Shown piece after piece: positions 1 through 8,686 of a stretch of 54,333 nt of DNA. The stretch lies in the NCBI GenBank assembly GCA_002422425.1, contig DIVG01000030.1, positions 141,434-195,766 on the forward strand, written 5' to 3'. Under the pieces are notes generated by a model. The model had not been told where the DNA came from. It worked only from the letters and a program-made list of their open reading frames with translations, and did not search any database. A program made the translations under genes and the position numbers. Within the stretch, counting starts at the first letter, position 1, and each line of letters starts with the position of its first letter. Origin of the DNA: Akkermansiaceae bacterium UBA6138. GTDB lineage: Bacteria > Verrucomicrobiota > Verrucomicrobiia > Verrucomicrobiales > DEV007.

Positions 1-159
1 GTCGTCAAAACCACGCTCCCTCTTGTGGCGGAAAGAACCGTCTACATCGATGATGTCGTATCGAATTGCGCGGCCGGACGGGAGGCTGGTTTTATCGCCG
101 TAGCCTATTCGGCTGAAGGCCATGCCGACTTTCTCAAGACGATTGCGACACTGGCGTAG
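1..159 (+). CDS. HAD-family hydrolase, C-terminal fragment (partial)
   Basis: The reading frame is open from the first base and stops at TAG 157-159, giving the last 52 residues of a protein whose 5' part lies outside the window. The segment YIDDVVSNCAAGREAG resembles HAD motif IV (paired acidic residues that bind Mg2+), followed by the usual 'GREAGF.AV.Y' strand and a C-terminal helix. HAD proteins are mostly phosphatases. The substrate cannot be told from this fragment. It converges on the minus-strand DUF456 gene across 213 bases that hold only a short hairpin (343-355) and no clear terminator. The frame is certain; the family rests on one motif. Confidence 0.6.
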   Translation, partial: VVKTTLPLVAERTVYIDDVVSNCAAGREAGFIAVAYSAEGHADFLKTIATLA

Positions 160-372
160 CCCGGGACCGGACCGCAAAAACAGGGGGTCGGCAAGGCTTA
201 CCCCTCCGGTGCCGACCGTGTCCCCGGCGGCGGGAAACCTGATGGCTTCAAGGCCGCATCGGAAGATCCCCGACCGTCGTTTCGACAACAGCGCGGAGGG
301 ATTGAGGTTGTTTGGGCAACGCAGCGCCCGCGCTATAATTTCAGGCCTTCGGCCTTCACCGGCGGCAACCGG

Positions 373-924
373 CTAGTTCACAAAAAACACGTCAACGACG
401 AACCAGCCTATCATTCCAAGAGCGAGGATGACACGACCGAGAATGCCGGCGAGGCCGCCTACGACCGAACCGACAGTAGAGTGCGAGGCTTCTTTGAACT
501 CCTTTTTCGCAAAAAACATTTCGAAAAGGAAGACCCCCGCAATGGGGCCGATAATAAGACCGGGAATACCGAAAAAAAGGCCGAGGACTCCTCCCGTGAT
601 CGCCCCGATGATGCCCCACTTGCTGGAGCCGAACCACTTCGCCCCGAGAGCACCGCTGACCCAGTCGAGCAGAACCGAAAGAAGGAAGAACAGCCCGATG
701 AACACCAGGCCCTGCCAGGCGAGGCCGGAACTTTCCCACCCCATCGCAAAATAAAAGAGGCAGGCCCCGGCAAAGATCAGGGCCGTCCCGGGCAGTATCG
801 GAAGGAAAGTCCCGAGGAAGCCGATAACGAGGAGGAAAACGACCGCAGTCCAGATCGAGACGTCATAGAGAGCCTCTCCGGAGCCGGAGAAAAAGTCAAA
901 AAAGGCCGCAAGGAGAGGACTCAT
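373..924 (-). CDS. DUF456 family membrane protein
   Basis: A 183-residue, very hydrophobic protein with roughly four to five membrane segments. An N-terminal hydrophobic block carries the G-F-L-G-T-F-L-P-I-L-P-G-T motif, and a glycine-rich segment (GAITGGVLGLFFGIPGLIIGP) lies at about residues 110-130. Both are typical of DUF456. The loop FFAKKEFKEAS and the glycine-rich stretch SVVGGLAGILGRV near the end also fit the family. The biochemical role of DUF456 is not known; an inner-membrane location is inferred from the sequence. It starts 19 bases after the lpxK stop on the same strand, so the two are probably cotranscribed, though no functional link is established. Confidence 0.85.
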   Translation of the reverse strand: MSPLLAAFFDFFSGSGEALYDVSIWTAVVFLLVIGFLGTFLPILPGTALIFAGACLFYFAMGWESSGLAWQGLVFIGLFFLLSVLLDWVSGALGAKWFGSSKWGIIGAITGGVLGLFFGIPGLIIGPIAGVFLFEMFFAKKEFKEASHSTVGSVVGGLAGILGRVILALGMIGWFVVDVFFVN

Positions 925-943
925 CGATTCACGGGGATTATCT

Positions 944-2134
944 TTAAAAAAAGCGGCGAGCCGAACTATCTTCGCGGGGCTGACAGATCCGCGCGATGCA
1001 CTGATCGAAGCTTTCCTCGTTGCTCAGGATCCCGATCTCGACGCGCAGAAAATAGATCGGCACGTCCATGCGCCCCAGACGGGGAAAACGAACCGCGTCC
1101 TTCTCTGTCGTCACGATCATATCGACGTCGGATTCAATACAGCAGTTGATGAAGGTGATAATCTCCTGCTCGGTAAAGCGGTGGTGATCCATGAAGCGGC
1201 AGGTCGCCTCGATCGTCGCTCCCAACTTGCGGACCCCATCTTCGAAACTCTCGGGCACGGCGATCGCACTGACCGTTCCGACCTTGGCTCCCCGGAGTGA
1301 CTCGAGCGGGATGCTCGCGCGGGTTTCGATGTGCTGGAGGTAGCGGGGACGGTGCTCGCATTCGATGATCTCGGCGGTGCGGTTGTATTTGCGGATGCGC
1401 TCAATGAGATCGCCGTTCGGCTCGCCGTTGCACTTGGTGATAAAGATGTAGGAAGCCCGCTTGAGGTTGCGGGGAGGTTCCCGCAGCGTCCCGCGGGGGA
1501 GGAGTCGCTCGGTCCCGAAGGGCTGCCAGCGGTCCACGAGGACAATGTCGAGGCGGTGCCGCAGCCGCAGGTACTGCAGCCCGTCGTCGAGGATGAGGGT
1601 GTCGCAGTTGAGTTCGCCGATAGCGTGCTTACCGCTCTTGACCCGGTCCTTGTCCACCACCACGGGGATATCAGGGAGATTCGCCGCGAGCATATAGGGT
1701 TCGTCTCCGGCGGTCTTGGAATCGAGGAGGAGGGATTTCCCGTCGCTCACGACGCGGGGGGGGTCGATCTCGTTTTTTCCCTGGATCTTGCCGAGGAGGC
1801 GTTTCAGAAAGGGCTGCTTAACTGATTTGTACCCGCGGCTGAGAATCGCAACACGGCGGCCGCCGTCCTGAAGGGAACGGGCGAATTTCTCCACCACAGG
1901 TGTTTTTCCGGTGCCGCCGACGGTGAGGTTTCCGATCGAGACAACAAGACAGCCGAGGCTGCGCTCGCGGAGGATACGATTGCGGTAAAGGGAGAGCCGG
2001 GCATTGACGGCACCGCCGTAGACATGTGAGAGACCCCCGAGAATCCCGCGCAGGAGGCCCGCGCGAAAGCCCTGGCGTCGATCAAGAATGACGTCCACCG
2101 CAAATTGTTCGAGCTTTTCTCTGGTTTGTCGCAT
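944..2134 (-). CDS. lpxK: tetraacyldisaccharide 4'-kinase LpxK
   Basis: LpxK phosphorylates the 4' position of the tetraacyl-disaccharide-1-phosphate precursor of lipid A, using ATP at the inner membrane. The 396-residue product has a hydrophobic N-terminal region, then the sequence VVSIGNLTVGGTGKTP (residues about 64-79) containing the Walker A motif GGTGKT characteristic of LpxK. Further blocks are RGYKS, the conserved DDGLQYLRLRHRLDIVLVD segment and TTEKDAVRFP near the C terminus. The frame stays open upstream to 2365 but would then overlap rph, so I chose the ATG at 2134 (MRQTREKL). No Shine-Dalgarno sequence is visible. Its presence means the organism makes lipid A-type lipopolysaccharide. 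It is divergent from rph, with 103 bases between them. Confidence 0.93.
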   Translation of the reverse strand: MRQTREKLEQFAVDVILDRRQGFRAGLLRGILGGLSHVYGGAVNARLSLYRNRILRERSLGCLVVSIGNLTVGGTGKTPVVEKFARSLQDGGRRVAILSRGYKSVKQPFLKRLLGKIQGKNEIDPPRVVSDGKSLLLDSKTAGDEPYMLAANLPDIPVVVDKDRVKSGKHAIGELNCDTLILDDGLQYLRLRHRLDIVLVDRWQPFGTERLLPRGTLREPPRNLKRASYIFITKCNGEPNGDLIERIRKYNRTAEIIECEHRPRYLQHIETRASIPLESLRGAKVGTVSAIAVPESFEDGVRKLGATIEATCRFMDHHRFTEQEIITFINCCIESDVDMIVTTEKDAVRFPRLGRMDVPIYFLRVEIGILSNEESFDQCIARICQPREDSSARRFF

Positions 2135-2237
2135 GATCCGACGGCCGGGGCGGCCACTATGGTCGCGAAATCGCTCCGTGAAGCAACCGAGAATGTGAAC
2201 GCTTGCAAAAGGTCGTCTCTTAGACCATTGCCTAAGG

Positions 2238-3005
2238 ATGAATCGAATTGACGGACGCAGTCCCGACCAGTTGCGCGAGGTGAGCTTCCAGCTCGACATC
2301 GCCCCCCATGCCCACGGCAGTGTTCTTGTCAGCTTTGGCGAAACGCAGGTGATCTGCAGCGCCATGCTTGAGCCGGGGGTGCCGGGCTGGATGAAATTTC
2401 AGGGGGTAGCGGGCGGCTGGCTCACCGCCGAGTATAATATGCTGCCTTATTCCACCCTGCAGCGAAAGCCCCGTGACATCAGCAGAGGCAAGCTGGACGG
2501 GCGGAGTTCGGAGATTCAACGCCTCATCGGGCGCAGCCTGCGCGCCGTGATCGACCTCAAAGCCCTCGGACAAAGAACCTTGTGGGTCGATTGCGATGTC
2601 CTGCGCGCCGACGGAGGGACCCGGACCGCCTCCATCACGGGAGCTGTCGTGGCAGTGGAGATGGCCTTCCGCCGCTTCATCGCCGCTCGCAGGATGACGG
2701 CCTCACCGATGCGCCAGCTCGCCGCCGCTGTCAGTGCCGGGGTCTGGGAGGGGGAATGCTGCCTTGATCTCAACTACCACGAAGACAAAAATGCGACGGT
2801 CGATTTCAACTATGCCATGACATCGGATCTTAACCTGATCGAGGTGCAGGGGAGCGGGGAAGAGGCCACCTTTACCGAAGCACAGATGCTTGAGATGTTG
2901 GCGTTCGGTAAAAAAGGGGTCAGCGAGCTCATCGCGGCGCAGGAGTCCGCCCTCGGTGCCTTTGACGCCACCGCGAACGTCGAACTTCTCACGAGGCTTT
3001 CGTGA
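2238..3005 (+). CDS. rph: ribonuclease PH
   Basis: RNase PH is a phosphate-dependent 3'-5' exoribonuclease that trims tRNA precursors. The 255-residue protein has the full family length. Diagnostic blocks are the N-terminal FGETQVICSAMLE, the substrate-binding segment GWLTAEYNMLPYST, the phosphate-site region GRSSEIQRLIGRSLRAVIDL, the motif WVDCDVLRADGGTRTASITGA and the late acidic block LDLNYHEDKNATVDFN. The ATG at 2238 sits just after 'taagg', a weak ribosome-binding site. The next gene, an ECF sigma factor, converges on it with only 3 bases between the stops, leaving no room for a separate terminator. Confidence 0.96.
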   Translation: MNRIDGRSPDQLREVSFQLDIAPHAHGSVLVSFGETQVICSAMLEPGVPGWMKFQGVAGGWLTAEYNMLPYSTLQRKPRDISRGKLDGRSSEIQRLIGRSLRAVIDLKALGQRTLWVDCDVLRADGGTRTASITGAVVAVEMAFRRFIAARRMTASPMRQLAAAVSAGVWEGECCLDLNYHEDKNATVDFNYAMTSDLNLIEVQGSGEEATFTEAQMLEMLAFGKKGVSELIAAQESALGAFDATANVELLTRLS

Positions 3006-3008
3006 ACC

Positions 3009-3599
3009 TCAGGCCCCGTCAACCGTCTGGCGGAGTTTTGCAAGGCCCCGGCGGATGCGGGCTTTCACCGTGCCGAGCGGTTCGCCAAGCTGGTCCGCGA
3101 TCTCCTGCTGGGTGAGGCCCTCAAAATAGACTTTCTCGATCGCCTCGCGCTGGATCTCACTGAGTTCAAGCACGGCGGAACGCACCCGTTGGCAGGCATC
3201 GCGCCGACCGGCTGCCTCGGGACCCGACACCGGCATGGTGCCCCGGACTATCATCTCAGCCTCGGAAGAATAGGCTTCTTTCAGCTTTGCCTGACGTTTT
3301 TTCGCCCGAAGACGATCGATTGCACGGTTCCTCGCGGTCGATGCCAGCCAGGTGACGGGGCGCCCGCGTCCCTCATGATAGAGGTGGGCCTTATGCCATA
3401 AAGAATTCATCACCTCCTGCAGGACCTCTTCGGTATCGCTGTGATCATTGAGAATTTTTTGAATGGTCGTAAAAAGCAGGCCCGCATACCGTTCATAAAG
3501 CCGCCCGAAGCTCTCGCGGTCACCGGCTGCGATGCCATCCAGCATCTTCCCGTCAGCAACGTCATCGTAGGGCATTCCTTGAGTGGAGGGCAGGTTCAT
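3009..3599 (-). CDS. ECF-family RNA polymerase sigma factor
   Basis: A 196-residue sigma-70-family protein of the extracytoplasmic-function type. Region 2 (about residues 33-95) contains LYERYAGLLF, DTEEVLQEVMNSLW and TWLASTARNRAIDRLRAKKR, which bind core polymerase and the -10 element. Region 4 (about 140-190) contains LSEIQREAIEKVYFEGLTQQEIADQLGEPLGTVKARIRRGLAKLR, a helix-turn-helix for the -35 element. The pattern is close to SigK-like ECF factors. No anti-sigma gene lies next to it: rph is on one side and the AT-rich 3600-3891 region before ftsH on the other. The start codon overlaps no neighbour and has no clear Shine-Dalgarno sequence. Confidence 0.92.
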   Translation of the reverse strand: MNLPSTQGMPYDDVADGKMLDGIAAGDRESFGRLYERYAGLLFTTIQKILNDHSDTEEVLQEVMNSLWHKAHLYHEGRGRPVTWLASTARNRAIDRLRAKKRQAKLKEAYSSEAEMIVRGTMPVSGPEAAGRRDACQRVRSAVLELSEIQREAIEKVYFEGLTQQEIADQLGEPLGTVKARIRRGLAKLRQTVDGA

Positions 3600-3682
3600 T
3601 ATGAATTAAGCTTATTTTAGTAAAAAAAATCCTCAAATTAAATTGCAATTAGAGTTTCTAATCAATTCACTGCTGGCATTAG

Positions 3683-3712
3683 TTCGCATTCTTACGCATC
3701 AGCCGATGCGAA
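3683..3712. promoter_or_regulatory. dyad symmetry in the sigma factor / ftsH intergenic region
   Basis: The 292 bases between the divergent sigma-factor and ftsH starts are AT-rich at the left (3600-3670). They contain TTCGCAT (3683-3689) facing ATGCGAA (3706-3712), with a tighter hairpin CGCATC-AGCC-GATGCG (3695-3710) inside. It could be an operator or an RNA hairpin in either leader. There is no T-run, so a terminator is unlikely. The arms are seen directly; the function is not known. Confidence 0.35.
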
Positions 3713-3891
3713 CGGCGCGTAATCTCACGGGATGTTCTTTTTCACGATTGCGGTAGCTCATTGAACCCTTTTCGTTCACCGGAGTCAGAAAGAGGGGACC
3801 GCCCTCGGGTTCAGGAGGATTGCGCGGAAGGTTTCGCTGTGATAGCTTCCGGGAGGCGACACAGGTCCGGCCCTTCAACTCGACGAATTTC

Positions 3892-5943
3892 ATGCAAGAC
3901 GAAGACCCGAAGAATAACGAGAAGCGCTCCGGCGGGGGTGAGAACAGCTTTAACTGGAAGGGTCTCATCCTCCTCTCCGTTGCCATGGGCCTTTTCGGCC
4001 TCGCTATTTGGTCGAAAAGTCTTTCCGACTCGTCGAACAAGTTGAACTACGTCGAGTTCAAGGAACTTGTCGCAAATGACCGCATCCACGTCGATAAGAC
4101 GGCAACTCCCCCGAAGATCCTCCGCCTCGTGCAAAAGGACGGCAGCTCGAAGCAGTTCGTGACCGGCTGGTATGAGGTGGAGAAACCCGAAAACAGCGCG
4201 GGTGGCAAATACCGGGAGTTCAGCGTTCCGGTGATTCTCGAATATGCCGGCGACGATCTCAAGGAGACCCTCGCCTCGAAGAATCTGCAGATTTCCGATC
4301 TCACAACCGACTCGGACGGCTTCGGGATGATCATGATGTCCTTTTATCTCCCGATCTTTTTTCTCCTCATCCTTCTCTACTTTCTCTTCCGTCATCAGAT
4401 CAAGGCGGCCGGCAAGGGAGCGATGAGTTTCGGCAAGAGCAAAGCCAAGCTCATGACGATGGACAAGGGCAAGGTCACCTTCAAAGACGTTGCGGGGGTC
4501 GAAGAGGCCAAGGAGGAAGTCTGGGAGATCGTCGAGTATTTGCGGGATCCCAAAAAATTCCAGCGCCTCGGCGGCCGGATTCCCAAAGGTGTCCTCATGG
4601 TCGGATCACCCGGGACCGGCAAAACGCTCCTCGCCCGGGCTATCGCGGGTGAGGCCGATGTACCGTTCTTTTCCATCAGCGGTTCGGACTTCGTCGAAAT
4701 GTTTGTCGGTGTCGGGGCCTCACGGGTTCGCGACATGTTCGAGCAGGGTAAAAAAAATGCACCCTGCCTCATTTTCATTGACGAGATCGACGCGGTCGGT
4801 CGTCACCGCGGTCACGGCATGGGCGGCGGTCACGATGAGCGGGAGCAGACTCTCAACGCCCTCCTCGTCGAGATGGACGGCTTCGACACGCAGGAAGGCG
4901 TCATTATTATCGCCGCGACGAACCGTCCCGACGTGCTCGATCCCGCGCTGCTCCGTCCCGGTCGCTTTGACCGCGAGATCACGGTCGGGTTGCCTGACGT
5001 GAACGGTCGCGAGGAAATTCTCAAAGTTCACTCGAAAAAAGTGAAACTGGCGGAGGGGGTCGATCTCGGCGTTGTGGCCCGCGGCACGCCCGGCTACTCC
5101 GGGGCCGAACTCGCCAACGTTATTAACGAGGCCGCGCTCCTCGCCGCACGCAAGGGACTCAAGGCCATTACCCTCGCCGAGCTTGAGGAAGCCCGTGATA
5201 AAGTGCGATGGGGAAAGGAGCGGAGGAGTCTCGCCATCTCCGAGCAGGATAAAGAAAAGACCGCCTACCACGAGGCCGGTCACGCCATCCTCCTCGTCCT
5301 CCTCGAACACACCGATCCCATTCACAAGGTGACGATTATCCCTAGAGGTCCTTCTCTCGGCTCAACCATGTGGCTGCCGCTGCAGGACAAATACACGCAA
5401 CGCAAGAGCGAACTGGTCGATCAGCTCGTCGTCATCATGGGCGGACGAGTCGCCGAGGAGGTTGTTTTCGGTGATGTCGCGAGCGGCGCGAGTGGCGACA
5501 TCAAGCAGGCGACCGCGATCGCCCGGAAGATGGTCTGCGAATGGGGCATGAGCGAAGAGCTCGGCATGGTCGAATACGGCGATCATCAGGAGCATGTTTT
5601 TCTCGCCCGCGACATGGGCTCCGCCCGGAACTACTCCGAAGCGACCGCCCAGAAGATCGACGCGGAGGTGAAGCGGCTCATTGACAACGCCTACACCAAG
5701 GCGACCGAGTTAATCGTGCAACATCGCGCCAAGCTCGACGTCATCGCCAAAGGTCTCCTCGAATTTGAAACCCTCGACGCGAAGCACATTCACGAAATCA
5801 TGGAGCACGGCGAATTGCGCAATCCGCCCTCCAAACCGACTCCGCCCGACCTTCCCCCGACCGGGCTCGAGTCGAAAAAGCGTCCCGTTGAGAAAGAGAA
5901 AGAAAGCGAGGATGACTTCCCCGGCGAGCTGGCTCCGGCGTAG
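3892..5943 (+). CDS. ftsH: ATP-dependent zinc metalloprotease FtsH
   Basis: FtsH is a membrane-anchored AAA+ protease that degrades misfolded membrane proteins and regulatory proteins. The 683-residue product shows every part: a membrane segment at about 23-41, a periplasmic FtsH-extracellular domain at about 45-140, and a second membrane segment at about 145-166. The AAA module follows, with Walker A GSPGTGKT (238-245), Walker B LIFIDEID (293-300) and the second region of homology NRPDVLDPALLRPGRFDR (344-361). The M41 protease has HEAGH at 460-464. The proline-rich charged tail is variable in the family. The frame extends upstream to a TTG near 3820, but I chose ATG 3892, which gives a normal short cytoplasmic N terminus. 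Confidence 0.96.
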   Translation: MQDEDPKNNEKRSGGGENSFNWKGLILLSVAMGLFGLAIWSKSLSDSSNKLNYVEFKELVANDRIHVDKTATPPKILRLVQKDGSSKQFVTGWYEVEKPENSAGGKYREFSVPVILEYAGDDLKETLASKNLQISDLTTDSDGFGMIMMSFYLPIFFLLILLYFLFRHQIKAAGKGAMSFGKSKAKLMTMDKGKVTFKDVAGVEEAKEEVWEIVEYLRDPKKFQRLGGRIPKGVLMVGSPGTGKTLLARAIAGEADVPFFSISGSDFVEMFVGVGASRVRDMFEQGKKNAPCLIFIDEIDAVGRHRGHGMGGGHDEREQTLNALLVEMDGFDTQEGVIIIAATNRPDVLDPALLRPGRFDREITVGLPDVNGREEILKVHSKKVKLAEGVDLGVVARGTPGYSGAELANVINEAALLAARKGLKAITLAELEEARDKVRWGKERRSLAISEQDKEKTAYHEAGHAILLVLLEHTDPIHKVTIIPRGPSLGSTMWLPLQDKYTQRKSELVDQLVVIMGGRVAEEVVFGDVASGASGDIKQATAIARKMVCEWGMSEELGMVEYGDHQEHVFLARDMGSARNYSEATAQKIDAEVKRLIDNAYTKATELIVQHRAKLDVIAKGLLEFETLDAKHIHEIMEHGELRNPPSKPTPPDLPPTGLESKKRPVEKEKESEDDFPGELAPA

Positions 5944-5964
5944 CGGGGCTGCCAGTCAGATTGC

Positions 5965-6618
5965 ATGAGCGAACCCTCCCGCCTTCTCGTCCTAGTGGGC
6001 AGCCCCAGGCGCACCGGGAACTCCGCCGCGATGGCTCATGCCTTGGCAACGGGAGCGACCGATGCAGGTGCGGAGGTCACGGTCCGCTTCATCGACGATT
6101 ATATCACCAGTTTTCTCCGCGATTGCCGTGCCTGCCGTGGACTAGACGGGGAATGCTCCATCACGGATCGTTTCCGCGAGCTTTTCTTTGATGACTTTCT
6201 GCCCGCCGATGGCGTCGTCTTCTCGACGCCGGTTTACTGGTACGGGGTGTCCGCCCAGACGAAGGCTTTTTTTGACCGCACTTTCTGCTACTACGCCGGC
6301 TCCTACCCTGAATCGGCGGAAGTGGTTGCACGGATGTCCCGCAAGCGGGTCGGGCTTGTCCTTGCCTCCGAAGAGACCTACCCCGGTGCTTCCCTCGGGA
6401 TCATTCATCAGATTCAGGAGTATTCCCGCTATACCCGCTCTGAATTTGTCGGGCTCGTTCGCGGCTTCGGGAACAGCCGAGGCGAAGTGAGCCGCGACCC
6501 GGGGCATCCCCTTGCCGAATCGGGACGTTTCGGGAGGTCATTCTTTGACCTGAAGTATTCGGACTATCATCTCGATACCGGGCGAGCCGCAAACGTCTGG
6601 CCGGACACCGCTTCCTGA
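5965..6618 (+). CDS. NAD(P)H-dependent FMN reductase / flavodoxin-fold protein
   Basis: A 217-residue protein of the NADPH-dependent FMN reductase family (flavodoxin-like fold). The phosphate-binding loop of FMN is at the N terminus, LVLVGSPRRTGNSAAMAHAL (about residues 8-27). The segment DGVVFSTPVYWYGVSAQTKAFFDR (about 85-108) is the classic second FMN-contact block. Two cysteines in the segment RDCRACRG (about 52-59) match the 'C..C..C' region of iron-sulfur flavoprotein-like relatives, but a complete cluster motif is not evident. It begins 21 bases after ftsH and may be read through from it. Its electron acceptor is unknown; quinones, flavins or small aromatics are usual in the family. Confidence 0.82.
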   Translation: MSEPSRLLVLVGSPRRTGNSAAMAHALATGATDAGAEVTVRFIDDYITSFLRDCRACRGLDGECSITDRFRELFFDDFLPADGVVFSTPVYWYGVSAQTKAFFDRTFCYYAGSYPESAEVVARMSRKRVGLVLASEETYPGASLGIIHQIQEYSRYTRSEFVGLVRGFGNSRGEVSRDPGHPLAESGRFGRSFFDLKYSDYHLDTGRAANVWPDTAS

Positions 6619-6654
6619 ACGGTGCCGGAAAGAAGTGGCGACATGATCGCCTCC

Positions 6655-7974
6655 TCACCCCAGACCCGCCACTTCCCACCCCTTACGATAGGGGCGGCGG
6701 AGAAATTCGTTGGCCTCTTTTACATTCGTGACTCTCAGGTTTTTCGAATCCCACTCGATCGCGCTGCCGCTCCGATAGGCGACATTGCCTAGCAGGACCG
6801 TCTCGGTGAGCGGGCCCGCGTAACTGAAGGGAGTTGAGGCGGGACGGGATTCCCGAATCGCGCTGACCCACTCCTGATAATGGTTGTGATCGGGCAGGTC
6901 GGCCCACTGGTAGTCGGTGAATTTCTCCTTCGGAAAGAGTTCGGGCATTTCCGGAAATCCAACGAAGAGATTCCCTTCTTCTCCGATAAAGAGCAGCCCG
7001 TTGAGCGAGCCCTTCCAATCCGCCGGGGCCTGGAAAAGGGCCGGATCGGGCTGGCGTCCAGCTTCGTACCAGCGCACCGTGAGCGACTCGGTCGTCAGTT
7101 CGGTGCCGGCAAAAGTGTAATCGATCTCACACCACGACGGACCCGATTCGGCATGGACCGGCGGCCCCTGAGCCGAAACCTTCGTCGGAGGCCCGAGGCG
7201 CAACGCGTTCACAACCGGATCAATGAGATGGCATCCCATGTCGCCCGCGACGCCCGTGCCGAAGTCCCACCAGCCGCGCCAGTGAAAGGGGTGATAAGTC
7301 CTGTCGACCCAGGGACGCTCCGGCGCCGTTCCAAGCCACTGATCCCAGTGCACCGTCGCGGGCGAATTGCCTCCGGGGGTCGGACGATCGATTCCCTGTT
7401 TCCAATAGGTGCCGGGGCGGTCGGTCCAGGCATGGACCTCGCGGACTTTGCCGATGATCTTATCTTCCCGCAGGGCGTGGATCGCCGTCTTGATGCGCTT
7501 TGTCGCCCGGTGCTGGATCCCCATCTGCGTGATCACTCCGGTCTCCGCAGCGATCTCGGCGAGGCGACGTGATTCGTGAATGGTGTGGGTGAGCGGTTTC
7601 TGTGTGTAGCAGTGCAGCCCAAGCTGCATCGCGGTCGCCGTGACCGCCGCGTGGGTGTGATCGGGGGTCGTCACCATGACCGCATCGATGCCCTTTTGCT
7701 CGAGCAGCTTGCGCCAGTCGGTGTAACCTTTTGCGCTCTTGAATTCATTGGTGGCGCGGGCGAGACGTTCCTCGTCGATGTCGCAGACCGCGACGATCTC
7801 GTTGCCTGGAGCGAGTTCCAGCATATCGCTCCAGCCCTTGCCGCCCACGCCAACACAGGCGATCGCCACCTTGCGATTGGGGGAGGCCGAAGAGAGAAAA
7901 GCGGGAGCAGCGGAGAACCCGGCCAGGGTGGCACTCGAGCGTTTCAGGAAAGAGCGGCGGTTCGTGAGATTCAT
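6655..7974 (-). CDS. Tat-exported Gfo/Idh/MocA family oxidoreductase
   Basis: A 439-residue NAD(P)-dependent oxidoreductase of the Gfo/Idh/MocA type. The N terminus MNLTNRRSFLKRSSATLAGFSAA is a twin-arginine signal (RR at residues 6-7, then a hydrophobic stretch), so it is probably exported folded. The dinucleotide-binding loop is GVGVGGKG (about 37-44), and the segment MVTTPDHTHAAV follows. The conserved 'EKP' is QKP here, in HCYTQKPLTHTIHE. Members of this family in Planctomycetes and Verrucomicrobia act on sugars or sugar derivatives, but the substrate is not readable here. ATG 7974 was chosen over an in-frame upstream start because it places the Tat motif at the N terminus. It lies at the end of a minus-strand series with polymer-degrading enzymes. 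Confidence 0.9.
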   Translation of the reverse strand: MNLTNRRSFLKRSSATLAGFSAAPAFLSSASPNRKVAIACVGVGGKGWSDMLELAPGNEIVAVCDIDEERLARATNEFKSAKGYTDWRKLLEQKGIDAVMVTTPDHTHAAVTATAMQLGLHCYTQKPLTHTIHESRRLAEIAAETGVITQMGIQHRATKRIKTAIHALREDKIIGKVREVHAWTDRPGTYWKQGIDRPTPGGNSPATVHWDQWLGTAPERPWVDRTYHPFHWRGWWDFGTGVAGDMGCHLIDPVVNALRLGPPTKVSAQGPPVHAESGPSWCEIDYTFAGTELTTESLTVRWYEAGRQPDPALFQAPADWKGSLNGLLFIGEEGNLFVGFPEMPELFPKEKFTDYQWADLPDHNHYQEWVSAIRESRPASTPFSYAGPLTETVLLGNVAYRSGSAIEWDSKNLRVTNVKEANEFLRRPYRKGWEVAGLG

Positions 7975-8147
7975 GGGTTCATCGTGAAAGAGGGTTAAGT
8001 CCGCGACAAGGCCCTCCTGCGTCTGATATGCGCCAGTTTCGGCGAGTTGCACGGGGCGAAAGGGAACGAGGAATCCCTTTCTCAAGGCGCCGGAGAAGGA
8101 GCGGCAGCGTTCGTATCCGATCTCCCCGTCAGAGGCCGGACCGCCTT

Positions 8148-8627
8148 CTAGATCACGATTCCCGAGACCTCGCCCTCGAAGACCAGTTTCCCGTCAACGA
8201 ATCCCTGCGCGTCGAAGATGGCCATCCTCGAACGAAGAGCTTTGGCTTTGACGACCATGATGAGATCGTTGCCCGGCTCGACGCTGCCGCGGAACTTCAC
8301 CGCATTGACGCCGCCGAATCCGAAGAACTTCGTCCCGCCGGTCTGGAATTTCAGATGGTAGATGACCGAGCTGATCTGGGCGGCCATCTCGATCATGAGC
8401 ACGCCCGGCATGATGGGGCGACCGGGGATGTGTCCTCTCGTCCAGAACTCGTCGGACCGCTGCGTTTTGATCCCCACGGCGAGGCCCTCTTCCAGATCGA
8501 TCGAGATGATACGGTCGAGTTGTTCAAATTCGTCGCGCTGCGCGTTCAGCGCCAGAATTTCCTCTTTCGTCACCGCCACGTTACTAAGGTCGATGCCTGC
8601 GAGGTCCACTATCGGTTGTGATGCCAT
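8148..8627 (-). CDS. FabZ-like 3-hydroxyacyl-ACP dehydratase
   Basis: A 159-residue hot-dog-fold protein resembling beta-hydroxyacyl-ACP dehydratase FabZ, which removes water from 3-hydroxyacyl-ACP during fatty-acid elongation. The signature GHIPGRPIMPGVLMIEMAAQ (about residues 64-83) keeps the catalytic histidine and glutamate of the FabZ motif. The later segments KFFGFGGVNAVKFRGSVEPGNDLIM and FEGEVSG match the typical 'F.....V.F...V.PGD.L' and terminal 'AE.....' blocks. ATG 8627 was preferred to upstream in-frame codons because it leaves only a short tail before the domain. It sits between a double hydrolase and an oxidoreductase rather than in a fab or lpx cluster, so a housekeeping role is not assured. 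Confidence 0.82.
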   Translation of the reverse strand: MASQPIVDLAGIDLSNVAVTKEEILALNAQRDEFEQLDRIISIDLEEGLAVGIKTQRSDEFWTRGHIPGRPIMPGVLMIEMAAQISSVIYHLKFQTGGTKFFGFGGVNAVKFRGSVEPGNDLIMVVKAKALRSRMAIFDAQGFVDGKLVFEGEVSGIVI

Positions 8628-8686
8628 ATTTTTTATTCGGAGCCAAAGCCCGGCCCCACGTATCCGACGGCATCCCCCGATGTCAA

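Noticed and set aside
122..376. 84-residue forward frame after the HAD fragment
   Set aside because: Overlaps the end of the HAD frame and runs into the convergent DUF456 gene; Arg/Pro/Ser-rich composition typical of a shadow frame in GC-rich DNA.
3820..3891. Upstream TTG start for ftsH with AGGAGG next to it
   Set aside because: The purine run ends only one base before the TTG, too close for initiation, and the added 24 residues do not resemble an FtsH N terminus.
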